In this document: positions 15,593-22,500 of the stretch, one piece after another
Position numbering within the stretch: position 1 is the first letter of the stretch
Layout of the letters: every line of letters starts with the position of its first letter
Origin: SZUA-186 sp041552135
GTDB taxonomy: Bacteria; Pseudomonadota; Gammaproteobacteria; UBA9214
Assembly: GCA_041552135.1 (NCBI GenBank)
Contig: JBFELL010000017.1
Location: forward strand, 1 to 27,392
Direction of reading: 5' to 3'
Length of the DNA stretch: 27,392 nt
The notes under the pieces: generated by a model
The model's database searches: none
What the model was told of the DNA's origin: nothing
Seen by the model: the letters and a program-made list of their open reading frames with translations, nothing else
Translations under genes and position numbers: made by a program

Positions 15593-17052
15593 GGCAGCAG
15601 CCCGCTGGCCGGGTTCATGGCCTCGATGTAGCCGTCACGGTCGGCGGCCTCGGCCGCGATGCCCTGCAGGCCATCACCGAGCGGCGCCAGCCACAGGACG
15701 GTCGCGATCAGCACAGCGCCGAGCAGCGAACCGACGGCGAGGTCGGGCCGGCCGGGAGGGGGTGGCAGGGTAGCGGCGGGCAGCCGCCGGTAGAGCCGCG
15801 CCACGACCCGGAACAGGTAGCTCACCTCGACTACCGCTGCGATCAGGATGGCAGCCGCGGCGAACACATAGGCCGCTCCCGGCTGCGCCAGCGCCGAGCT
15901 GACCACCAGGAACTTGGCCCAGAAACCGGGCAGCGGCGGGATGCCGATCAGTGACAGGGCCAGCAGGATGAACAGTGCCGCGGCCAGCGGGGAGGCCTGC
16001 GCCGCGCCCGCCAGGCGCTCGACAGCCCCGCCCCAGCGCCCGGCCAGCAGGAACAGCGCCGGTTTTACCACCATGTGATGCAGGGCCACTGCCAGTCCGG
16101 CATAGACACCGGCCTCGCCCGGTATGGAGAAGGCAATGAACATGACGCCGAGCTGACCGATGGACGAATAGGCCAGCATGCGCGTCAGGTCACGTGCGCG
16201 CCAGGCGGCCAGCTCACCGGTGATGAGGCCGAGCATGCCGAGCAGCAGCATCACCTGCAGCGCCTCGGCATGCTGGAACACCAGCACCAGCAGGCGCAGG
16301 ATAATGAGCAGTGCCAGCTTGGAGATAATACCCGCCAGCAGCCCGGCGACGCGCCTCGAGGCCGCGCCGTAGACCTCGGGCACCCAGGTGTTGACCGGGA
16401 ACAGTTCCGCCTTGACCCCGGCACCGACCAGGATGAAGACAAACGCCGCCAGGCCCAGCGTACCGTCCAGTGTGCCGGGCGCCACCTCGGCCAGCTGCGC
16501 CAGATTCAGGGTACCGGCCGCCTGATAGACCAGGGCGATGCCGATCAGCATGAGCGCCGCGCCGAAACTGCCGATGACCACGAAGCGCATGGTGGCGGCA
16601 TAGCCGGCACCGGTGCCGCGGGCCGCCGCCAGACCGTAGGAGGCGATGGCAGTCAGTTCGTAGAAGACATAGATGTTGAACAGGTCACCGGACAGGGCCA
16701 GGCCGGTACCGGCCGCGGCCAGTACCAGTGTCAGCGTGGCCTCGCGGCTGGCACCTTCCCCGTCGCGCCCGGCGGGCCACAGCAGCAGGATGCCGAGCGA
16801 CACGGCCACGGCAAACAGCAGTGCCAGACGGTCGATGTAGAAGGCGATGCCGAAGGGCGGCGCGAAACCGCCCAGCGCAATCACCCGCGTCTGGTTCGCC
16901 ACCCCGTCCCAGGCCAGCAGGCCAATGGCAACATTCACCCCCAGCACCAGCGGACCGAACAGCCGGCCTGCGGCCGCGGAGATACGCCAGACGACGGGCA
17001 GCAGGAAGGCCGCCAGCAGCGGCAGGGCAAACAGCAGCACGGGCTGTGTCAT
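15589..17052 (-). CDS. mrpD: MrpD / MbxH-like antiporter subunit
   Basis: This 487-residue polytopic antiporter-like subunit (NuoM/N, MrpD family) has the expected charged residues: E132 in LFNIYVFYELTAIASYGLAA, K214 in GAGVKAELFPVNTWVPEVYG, K245 in LLAGIISKLALLIILR, His in AVALHHMVVKPALFLLAGRW, and the TM12 lysine in LPGFWAKFLV. The ion path therefore looks intact. The sequence NTWVPEVYGAA is typical of MrpD/MbhH rather than NuoM. ATG at 17052 overlaps the MrpC stop (ATGA). In this operon it is the first of two pump-type subunits. Its length and motifs are normal. Confidence 0.92.
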   Translation of the reverse strand: MTQPVLLFALPLLAAFLLPVVWRISAAAGRLFGPLVLGVNVAIGLLAWDGVANQTRVIALGGFAPPFGIAFYIDRLALLFAVAVSLGILLLWPAGRDGEGASREATLTLVLAAAGTGLALSGDLFNIYVFYELTAIASYGLAAARGTGAGYAATMRFVVIGSFGAALMLIGIALVYQAAGTLNLAQLAEVAPGTLDGTLGLAAFVFILVGAGVKAELFPVNTWVPEVYGAASRRVAGLLAGIISKLALLIILRLLVLVFQHAEALQVMLLLGMLGLITGELAAWRARDLTRMLAYSSIGQLGVMFIAFSIPGEAGVYAGLAVALHHMVVKPALFLLAGRWGGAVERLAGAAQASPLAAALFILLALSLIGIPPLPGFWAKFLVVSSALAQPGAAYVFAAAAILIAAVVEVSYLFRVVARLYRRLPAATLPPPPGRPDLAVGSLLGAVLIATVLWLAPLGDGLQGIAAEAADRDGYIEAMNPASGLLP

Positions 17053-17507
17053 GCGCCCCCCTCGCGTGCCACGGCGGGACTCCCGTCGGACGGCACCGGT
17101 GCATCCTCGCTGGACGGCAGTCGGATACCGGCTTCATGCGCGAGATCCCGCTCGAGCAGCTCGCGCAGCTCGCGGATATCGAGCGTGCCGTAGACCCGCC
17201 GCAGGCGCAGCACCAGGGTCATCATGAAGGCCTGTACCGCGACACCGATGACGATGGCCGTCAGCACCAGTGCCTGCGGCACCGGATCGACCATGCTGGC
17301 AGGCAGGTTGCCGTCAACGATGACCGGCGCCACCGCATCGAAACGGAAGCCCGACAGCATCAGCAGCAGGTTGGCGCCGGTCTCCAGCAGCACAATGGAC
17401 AGCACGATGCGCACCAGGTGTGTGGAAATGACAATGCCCAGGATACCGATCCCCGCCAGAGCGAAGGCGGCGGTGTACAGGATGATGCCGAGGTCCGGCG
17501 GCGTCAC
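17049..17507 (-). CDS. mrpC: MrpC / NuoK-like subunit
   Basis: This 152-residue, three-helix membrane protein is of the MrpC/MnhC/NuoK family. The first helix is IILYTAAFALAGIGILGIVI. The second carries the conserved membrane glutamate (LSIVLLETGANLLLML). The third follows the diagnostic MrpC segment DPVPQALVLTAIVIGVAVQA. A charged cytoplasmic tail of about 45 residues (RRVYGTLDIRELRELLERD onwards) is longer than in NuoK. The start is GTG at 17507, overlapping the previous stop as GTGA. It would sit between MrpB and MrpD in the membrane arm. Confidence 0.92.
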   Translation of the reverse strand: MTPPDLGIILYTAAFALAGIGILGIVISTHLVRIVLSIVLLETGANLLLMLSGFRFDAVAPVIVDGNLPASMVDPVPQALVLTAIVIGVAVQAFMMTLVLRLRRVYGTLDIRELRELLERDLAHEAGIRLPSSEDAPVPSDGSPAVAREGGA

Positions 17508-18193
17508 CGGTCTACCGCCTCGTATTCGGCGATATGTGCCATGAGACCGGCAAGTTCCGTGCCCACCTTCAGCCCGACCGCGATGTAGAGCAGCGGCAGC
17601 GAGCCGGCCGAGAGCAGGCTGCCCATCTCGCCGCGGCCCAGCAGCGGCATGAGGAACTCCCCGCCCCGGGCAAGCCCCAGCAGGCCGATGACGATAAATG
17701 CCGCACCGGCAAGCCCCTCGACCACGGCAAAACCGGCATGGTTGAAATGCGTGCCGGGACGCGCCAGCAATGGCAGGAAGAAGGCCGCCGCCAGGATCAC
17801 ACCACCCTGAAAACCGCCCCCCGGCGTGAGATGACCGTGCACGATAATGAACAGCCCCACCACCAACAGCAGCGGGAACAGCAGGTCCGCGGCGGCCAGC
17901 AGGATGAACCCGGCCTCGGGGTCATGCCGCGCGTCTGCACGTGGTCGGCCCAGCATCAGGCCGCCGGCGGTCGCAGCCGCGAACAGGATCGCCAGCTCGC
18001 CAAGTGTATCCACGGCCCGGTAGCCCAGCACCACCGAGGTGACGATATTGGCGGCACCGACCTGTCCGGGCGAGGCCTGGTTGATGCCTTCCCCGACCAG
18101 CATCGGCGCGGCACCAAAATCGAGTTCCGCGGCAATGACAAACAGCAGGAAGGCCAGCCCGGCAACAAACAGCAGTGACAGGGCATTGCGCAC
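17504..18193 (-). CDS. mrpB: MrpB subunit with MbhE-like N-terminal part
   Basis: This 229-residue membrane protein has its C-terminal half (from about residue 95) as an MrpB/MnhB/MbhF domain, with the signature GLFIIVHGHLTPGGGFQGG and then VILAAAFFLPLLARPG. The N-terminal half has two helices and the sequence NIVTSVVLGYRAVDTLGELA, like MbhE or the extreme C-terminus of MrpA. It therefore looks like an MbhE::MbhF fusion, consistent with mbx operons that list no separate E gene. The start is GTG at 18193, sharing one base with the preceding TAG. It is part of the Mrp-type ion-translocating module. Confidence 0.88.
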   Translation of the reverse strand: MRNALSLLFVAGLAFLLFVIAAELDFGAAPMLVGEGINQASPGQVGAANIVTSVVLGYRAVDTLGELAILFAAATAGGLMLGRPRADARHDPEAGFILLAAADLLFPLLLVVGLFIIVHGHLTPGGGFQGGVILAAAFFLPLLARPGTHFNHAGFAVVEGLAGAAFIVIGLLGLARGGEFLMPLLGRGEMGSLLSAGSLPLLYIAVGLKVGTELAGLMAHIAEYEAVDR

Positions 18194-18498
18194 TAGCGGG
18201 ACGCCTCCGTGTCGTCATCCGGCGTATCCGCCGTCGAGCCTGCGGTATTGATGTGCCACAGACCGAGCCGGCGCAGGGCCAGCGCCATGATGACACCGCT
18301 GAGGCCGGCGCCGACCGCAGCCTCGGTCAGCGCCACGTCCGGCGCACGCAGGATCACGTAGATCACCGCGGCACCGAGTGAAACGACGGTCGTCGCGGCC
18401 ACCGCCGCCAGGTAGTTATCCAGCAGCAGTACGGCAACCGCACCCGCCAGCATGACGATCGTGGCCAGCAGCGCGATCCAGTTCACCAGGGGCTCCAT
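18193..18498 (-). CDS. MbhD-like subunit (MrpA C-terminal domain, DUF4040)
   Basis: This 101-residue, three-helix protein corresponds to MbhD/MbxD, the part of MrpA related to NuoJ. It is recognised by the signature VILRAPDVALTEAAVGAGLS, followed by a final helix. Here it is a stand-alone gene, as in Mbh/Mbx operons, rather than the tail of a full MrpA. No full-length MrpA exists in the window. This is a strong argument that the cluster is an Mbh/Mbx-type complex and not a free-standing Mrp antiporter. ATG at 18498 overlaps the MrpG stop (TGATG). Confidence 0.88.
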   Translation of the reverse strand: MEPLVNWIALLATIVMLAGAVAVLLLDNYLAAVAATTVVSLGAAVIYVILRAPDVALTEAAVGAGLSGVIMALALRRLGLWHINTAGSTADTPDDDTEASR

Positions 18499-18827
18499 CA
18501 GCTCTCCCCGTTGTCAGCTGGCGGCAGCTGCCCGGCGCCGCCTTCCACGCGCCATGGCCGGATCCCGGCCAGCAGCGAGGCCCTGGCAATCGACGCAGAG
18601 CCGACCGGGTTGGTGAACAGCACCAGTATCGCGACCATCAGCAGGATCGACCACCAGTCGGGGTGATGCAGGCCGATGCCGATCAGGATCGCCATGGTGC
18701 CCAGCGTCACCGACTTGGTGCCGGCCTGCAGGCGATTGTAGACATCGGGCATGCGGATCAGGCCAAGCGCACCGAGACAGGCAAAGGCCGCACCCAGCAG
18801 CAGGAACAGGTCACCCGCCAGCCTCAT
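18498..18827 (-). CDS. mrpG: MrpG subunit
   Basis: This 109-residue small membrane protein of the MrpG/MnhG/MbhC family begins MRLAGDLFLLLGAAFACLGA and carries the family signature GLIRMPDVYNRLQAGTKSVT, followed by a hydrophobic helix and VLFTNPVGSASIARA. The ATG at 18827 overlaps the MrpF stop (ATGA), which selects this start over a longer upstream frame. The C-terminal tail of about 25 residues after the last helix is hydrophilic and variable. It functions as a structural part of the Mrp-type module. Confidence 0.91.
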   Translation of the reverse strand: MRLAGDLFLLLGAAFACLGALGLIRMPDVYNRLQAGTKSVTLGTMAILIGIGLHHPDWWSILLMVAILVLFTNPVGSASIARASLLAGIRPWRVEGGAGQLPPADNGES

Positions 18828-19090
18828 GAGCGCCCCCCCTCGATGGCCCGTGCCAGTGCCACGGTGCCCACAAATGCCAGTGCCCCGTAGACCAGCGCAA
18901 TAGCCAGGTAGATGCTGCTGTCGAGCAGGTGTGCCAGCCACACCAGTCCCGCGGTGATCAGGATCGACAGCGTGTCGGCAGCAACGATACGGTCCGGTGT
19001 CGTCGGACCCAGGATGAAACGGATCACGCCCAGCACAAGTCCGGCTCCCAGCAGACACAGTGCGATGATGTGCAGCAGGGAGACGCTCAT
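18824..19090 (-). CDS. mrpF: MrpF subunit
   Basis: This 88-residue, three-helix protein of the MrpF/MnhF/MbhB family is recognised by VIRFILGPTTPDRIVAADTL, the diagnostic GPxxxDRVVAxD motif with its conserved membrane Asp, followed by two helices ending in ALAFVGTVALARAIEGG. ATG at 19090 overlaps the MrpE stop (ATGA). Its length is typical. It belongs to the ion-translocating module of the complex. Confidence 0.92.
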   Translation of the reverse strand: MSVSLLHIIALCLLGAGLVLGVIRFILGPTTPDRIVAADTLSILITAGLVWLAHLLDSSIYLAIALVYGALAFVGTVALARAIEGGRS

Positions 19091-19617
19091 TTCAGAAAGC
19101 CTCGCAGGTGACGCTCGAAAGCGCTGACAATGGCCTGCGTCTTGCCTGACATGTCCAGCCCCGGCGGGCAGTCCACCCAGTGCACGGTCAGCCGGTTGGC
19201 GCGCACATCCACCGACAGCGTCCCCGGGGTGAGGGTAATGGCATTGGTCAGCAGCAACCTGCCGAGCACCGACTGCAGCTGTGTCTCCACCTCCACCACT
19301 GCCGGCCGGATCGGCAGGGAGGGCGAGAGCACCCGGCGCGCCATATCAAGGTTGGCGTACACCAGCGAGCGCAGGAAAACCACAAGAAAACCGGCAAGAT
19401 GGAATGGCGCCGTGGCGTTAAAGCGCACACCGGTGAATACCGCGAGATGCGGCCCGGAAACCAGGGTGACACCGAAGGCAACCACGGCACCGGCGATGAT
19501 TTCCTCCGCACCCAGCCCTCCGGCCAGCAGCAGCCAGGCAATCCAGCACAGGGCAAAGGCCAGCAGGTAATGCTGCCAGCCCGGTGACTCGTTCAAGCCT
19601 GGTTGAATCTCACCCAC
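19087..19617 (-). CDS. mrpE: MrpE subunit (first gene of the run)
   Basis: This MrpE/MnhE/MbhA family membrane protein has two N-terminal helices (YLLAFALCWIAWLLLAGGL; IIAGAVVAFGVTLVSG), the segment VVFLRSLVYANLDMARRVL, then a soluble domain with LLTNAITLTPGTLSVDVRAN and VHWVDCPPGLD. The start is uncertain. No ATG lies close to the first helix. GTG at 19617 (176 aa, preceded by a G-run) and TTG at 19596 (169 aa) are both possible. A longer frame reaching beyond 19617 carries no family-like sequence and is rejected. It is the promoter-proximal gene of the sixteen-gene run, as MbxA is in archaeal operons. Confidence 0.85.
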   Translation of the reverse strand: MGEIQPGLNESPGWQHYLLAFALCWIAWLLLAGGLGAEEIIAGAVVAFGVTLVSGPHLAVFTGVRFNATAPFHLAGFLVVFLRSLVYANLDMARRVLSPSLPIRPAVVEVETQLQSVLGRLLLTNAITLTPGTLSVDVRANRLTVHWVDCPPGLDMSGKTQAIVSAFERHLRGFLK

Positions 19618-19800
19618 GGCAGTGCCCCCCCGAGCACAACGATGCGCCCTGCCTTGAGGCGCGTCCTGATGATTGCCGACAGCCTCCCTGTCATCGGGAT
19701 GGACTGTCTTGCGGCAGCTGACCTGCACCGCATCCCGGATCGCCGGTTGCAGCCATACCCTGGCAGTAGCCGCCGAATATGACATTTTTGTTACCCGCGG

Positions 19801-19842
19801 CCCGGGCTGGCGGCGATTTGCCTCCCCCGGCTGCCAGCCGGG
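19801..19842 (-). repeat. Overlapping GC-rich inverted repeats at the predicted 5' end of the leftward mRNA
   Basis: On the minus strand CCCGGC-TGGCA-GCCGGG (19842-19826) forms a 6-bp hairpin. The same 5' arm, CCCGGCTGGC (19842-19833), can instead pair with GCCAGCCCGGG (19811-19801) with a single bulged C, enclosing a small GGC/GCC hairpin. The two folds exclude each other. The elements are visible; any regulatory role is inference. Confidence 0.4.
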
Positions 19843-19849
19843 ATGAAGC

Positions 19850-19855
19850 AATATA
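19850..19855 (-). promoter_or_regulatory. Candidate -10 box for the mrp/nuo-like operon
   Basis: On the minus strand TATATT matches the sigma-70 -10 consensus at 5 of 6 bases. It predicts a start near 19843. The FNR-like box centre (19883.5) then falls about 40.5-41.5 bp upstream, the class II activator position, and no good -35 is present, as expected for an activator-dependent promoter. The leader to mrpE would be about 226 nt. Confidence 0.5.
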
Positions 19856-19876
19856 GCAGGCCGGTCACGGCTTATC

Positions 19877-19890
19877 TTGACCTGCATCAA
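19877..19890. promoter_or_regulatory. FNR/ANR-type binding site
   Basis: TTGACCTGCATCAA matches the FNR/ANR/DNR consensus TTGAT-N4-ATCAA at 9 of 10 defined bases. It lies in the divergent intergenic region, at the class II distance from the minus-strand -10 box. It is also 41.5 bp upstream of a possible rightward start near 19925, though the rightward -10 (GTCAAT, 19913-19918) is poor. It implies anaerobic control of the complex operon and perhaps ppsA. Confidence 0.6.
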
Positions 19891-19899
19891 GTAACCGGG

Positions 19900-19918
19900 A
19901 TTGACGATTTGCGTCAAT
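19900..19918. repeat. Perfect 7-bp inverted repeat beside the FNR-like box
   Basis: ATTGACG and CGTCAAT flank the 5-bp spacer ATTTG, a perfect palindrome 10 bp from the FNR-like box. The spacing does not fit FNR. It may be an operator for another dimeric regulator, or supply a TTGACG -35-like element on either strand. Confidence 0.45.
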
Positions 19919-20032
19919 ACCCGCTTGCGAACCGGGCGTGAAATTCCGACACTCACCCCTGCCTGTGGCAGGTGAGAACCGGCCGCGTATCCGCCAGCGA
20001 CAGACGCACAATGACAATCGGGGGCAACTGCC

Positions 20033-22456
20033 ATGCAACGCTTCAACTACATCCGGCGATTCAGCGAACTCGGCATTGATGACGTGCCACTGGTCGGCGG
20101 CAAGAACGCCTCACTCGGCGAGATGTACCAGGCGCTCACCGGCAAGGGTGTGCGGGTGCCCAACGGTTTTGCCACCACGGCGCAGGCGTTTCGCGACTAC
20201 CTGGAGCACAACGACCTGAAGGACCGCATCGGCGGCGCACTGGCGGCCCTGGATGTCGATGACGTCGACGCACTGGCGGCGACCGGTGCACAAATCCGTG
20301 GCTGGATCGTCGATGCCGAACTGCCGCCGGGGCTGTCCGATGAAATCGTAGCCGCCTACCGCGAAATGCAAGAGGAGTACGGAACGGAAGCCGACGTCGC
20401 GGTGCGCAGCTCGGCAACTGCGGAAGACCTGCCCGACGCCTCGTTCGCGGGCCAGCAGGAAACCTACCTGAACATCCGCGGCACCGATCACCTGCTGCGT
20501 ACCTGCAAGCGCGTCCTGGCCTCCCTGTTTACCGACCGTGCCATACACTACCGCGTCGACAAGGGCTTCGAGCACATGAGCATCGCGCTGTCGATCGGCG
20601 TGCAGAAGATGGTGCGCTCGGATATCGGTGCATCGGGTGTCATGTTCACGCTTGATACCGAAAGCGGCTTCCGCGACGTGGTCATGATTACCGCGGCCTA
20701 TGGTCTGGGCGAGAACGTGGTACAGGGTGCGGTCAATCCGGACGAGTTCCTGGTCTTCAAGCCCACCCTGGAACAGGGCAAGCGGCCGATCATCCGGCGA
20801 CACCTGGGTGAAAAGGCCATCAAGATGATCTACGCGAGGGACCCGGTCACGGCCGAGGCGACCCGCAACGTGCCGGTCAAGGTCGAGGAGCGCCGGCGTT
20901 TTGCCATCAGCGATGACGAGATACTGGAACTGGCCCGCTATGCCGTTGCCATCGAGCAGCATTACTCGACACTGGCAGGCAAGCCGCGGCCCATGGACAT
21001 CGAATGGGCCCGCGACGGCGAGAGCGGCGAACTGTTCATCGTGCAGGCACGGCCCGAAACCGTGCATTCCATCCGCACCGATGCCTTCCAGGAAATCTAC
21101 ACCCTGCCGCAGCGCGGCAAGGTGCTGTCACAGGGCAAGGCGGTGGGCGCCCGGGTCGGCGCGGGTCGCGCGCGCATCATCCTCGAGGCGGCGCACATGC
21201 ACGACCTCAAGCGCGGCGAGGTGCTGGTCACCGATATCACCGATCCCGACTGGGAGCCGGTCATGAAAATCGCCAGCGCCATTGTCACCAACCGCGGCGG
21301 ACGCGTCTGCCATGCGGCCATCGTGGCGCGCGAGCTGGGCATCCCCGCCGTGGTCGGCGCCGGCGATGCAACGCACGGTATCCGCGACGGCCAGGAGGTG
21401 ACGGTCTCATGCGTCGAGGGCGACGTCGGTTATGTCTACGAGGGCAGGCTGCCCTACAGCAGTGAGCGCGTCGACCTCGCCGGACTCGGTCACCCGGCAA
21501 CCGACATCATGCTGATCGTCGGCAACCCGGTACAGGCGCTGGAGTTTGCCGCCTTTCCGAACGACGGTGTCGGGCTGGCGCGACTGGAATTCATCATCAA
21601 CACCAGCATCGGTATCCACCCGCGGGCACTGCTGGAACACGAAACCCTCGATGCCGAGGTGCGCCGGGAGATCGCCAGGCGCAGCGCCGGTTATGCCAGC
21701 CCGCGCGACTATTTCATCGATCGGCTTGCCGAGGGCGTGGGTACGATTGCGGCCGCCTTCTACCCGAAACCGGTCATCGTCCGCATGAGCGACTTCAAGT
21801 CGAACGAGTATGCCGCGCTGCTCGGCGGCGCAGGTTTTGAACCTGTGGAAGAGAACCCGATGATCGGTCTGCGCGGTGCCTCGCGCTACTACTCGGAGGC
21901 ATTCGCCGAGTGCTTCGCGCTGGAATGCGCCGCCATGAAGCAGGTACGCGAGGAGATGGGGCTGGACAACCTGGAGCTGATGATCCCGTTTGCGCGGACC
22001 GTGAATGAAGTGAAGGACGTCATGGAGATCATGGCGCGTGCCGGCCTGAAGCGTGGTGAGAACGACCTGAAGATCAAGGTGATGTGCGAGATCCCCGCCA
22101 ATGCCCTGCTGGCCGCGGAGTTCCTGGAGCACTGCGACGGTTTCTCGATCGGCTCAAACGACCTGACCCAGCTGACCCTTGGCGTCGACCGGGACTCCGG
22201 CCTGCTGACCGGCTATGACGAACGCAACGAAGCCGTTACCGTCCTGATGGAAATGGCCATTCGAGCCTGCAAGGCGGCCGGCAAGTACATCGGCATCTGC
22301 GGGCAGGCGCCGTCGGATTTTCCGGAGATCACCCGCTGGCTGGTGGAACAGGGCATCGACTCTATCTCGCTAAACCCGGACAGCGTACTGGAAATGATCC
22401 AGGTGGTGCTGGAGATGGAACAGGAAATCAGCCGCCACAAAGCGGCAACTCACTGA
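20033..22456 (+). CDS. ppsA: Phosphoenolpyruvate synthase
   Basis: PEP synthase (pyruvate, water dikinase) makes PEP from pyruvate and ATP for gluconeogenesis. The 807-residue protein is full length. It has the N-terminal ATP-grasp domain (DVPLVGGKNASLGEM; VAVRSSATAEDLPDASFAGQ), the central phosphohistidine domain (GGRVCHAAIVARELGIPAVV, catalytic His about residue 427), and the C-terminal PEP-binding barrel (VRMSDFKSNEYAALLGG; DGFSIGSNDLTQLTLGVDRD; GICGQAPSD). ATG at 20033 follows GGGGG by 8 nt. It is divergent from the complex operon across the FNR-like site. PEP synthase can feed glycogen synthesis, the reverse direction from the GlgP/GlgX pair. The yaeL/ppsR-type regulatory kinase gene is not in this window. 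Confidence 0.96.
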   Translation: MQRFNYIRRFSELGIDDVPLVGGKNASLGEMYQALTGKGVRVPNGFATTAQAFRDYLEHNDLKDRIGGALAALDVDDVDALAATGAQIRGWIVDAELPPGLSDEIVAAYREMQEEYGTEADVAVRSSATAEDLPDASFAGQQETYLNIRGTDHLLRTCKRVLASLFTDRAIHYRVDKGFEHMSIALSIGVQKMVRSDIGASGVMFTLDTESGFRDVVMITAAYGLGENVVQGAVNPDEFLVFKPTLEQGKRPIIRRHLGEKAIKMIYARDPVTAEATRNVPVKVEERRRFAISDDEILELARYAVAIEQHYSTLAGKPRPMDIEWARDGESGELFIVQARPETVHSIRTDAFQEIYTLPQRGKVLSQGKAVGARVGAGRARIILEAAHMHDLKRGEVLVTDITDPDWEPVMKIASAIVTNRGGRVCHAAIVARELGIPAVVGAGDATHGIRDGQEVTVSCVEGDVGYVYEGRLPYSSERVDLAGLGHPATDIMLIVGNPVQALEFAAFPNDGVGLARLEFIINTSIGIHPRALLEHETLDAEVRREIARRSAGYASPRDYFIDRLAEGVGTIAAAFYPKPVIVRMSDFKSNEYAALLGGAGFEPVEENPMIGLRGASRYYSEAFAECFALECAAMKQVREEMGLDNLELMIPFARTVNEVKDVMEIMARAGLKRGENDLKIKVMCEIPANALLAAEFLEHCDGFSIGSNDLTQLTLGVDRDSGLLTGYDERNEAVTVLMEMAIRACKAAGKYIGICGQAPSDFPEITRWLVEQGIDSISLNPDSVLEMIQVVLEMEQEISRHKAATH

Positions 22457-22477
22457 AAATAATGATAAATTGTTGCG

Positions 22478-22500
22478 AGCGCCCGGCTAGCAGAGGCGCT
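22478..22500. terminator. Weak hairpin after ppsA
   Basis: AGCGCC and GGCGCT form a 6-bp stem with an 11-nt loop, 22 bp after the ppsA stop and overlapping the end of the small minus-strand ORF. Neither strand has a convincing U-tract next to it, so it is at best a weak or Rho-assisted terminator. Confidence 0.25.

Larger units (their letters stand above)
19618..20032. promoter_or_regulatory. Divergent control region between mrpE and ppsA
   Basis: This 415-bp gap separates the leftward complex operon from rightward ppsA. It holds an FNR-like box (19877-19890), a second palindrome (19900-19918), a minus-strand -10 box TATATT (19855-19850) and a GC-rich inverted repeat cluster (19801-19842) that would form the 5' end of the leftward transcript. 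No convincing protein is seen. The sequence nearer mrpE (19618-19790) shows no recognised element. Confidence 0.6.

Noticed and set aside
12819..19090. Reading the block as ordinary complex I (nuo) plus a separate Mrp antiporter operon
   Set aside because: No nuoE, F, G, A, J, K, L, M, N set exists, the NuoB has CxxC not CC, the MrpA is reduced to an MbhD-like piece, and the genes overlap continuously. A single Mbx-like complex fits better.
19618..20046. Long N-terminal extension of mrpE to an ATG at 20046
   Set aside because: The extra 143 or so residues are not membrane-like, cross the whole regulatory region and run past the ppsA start on the other strand.
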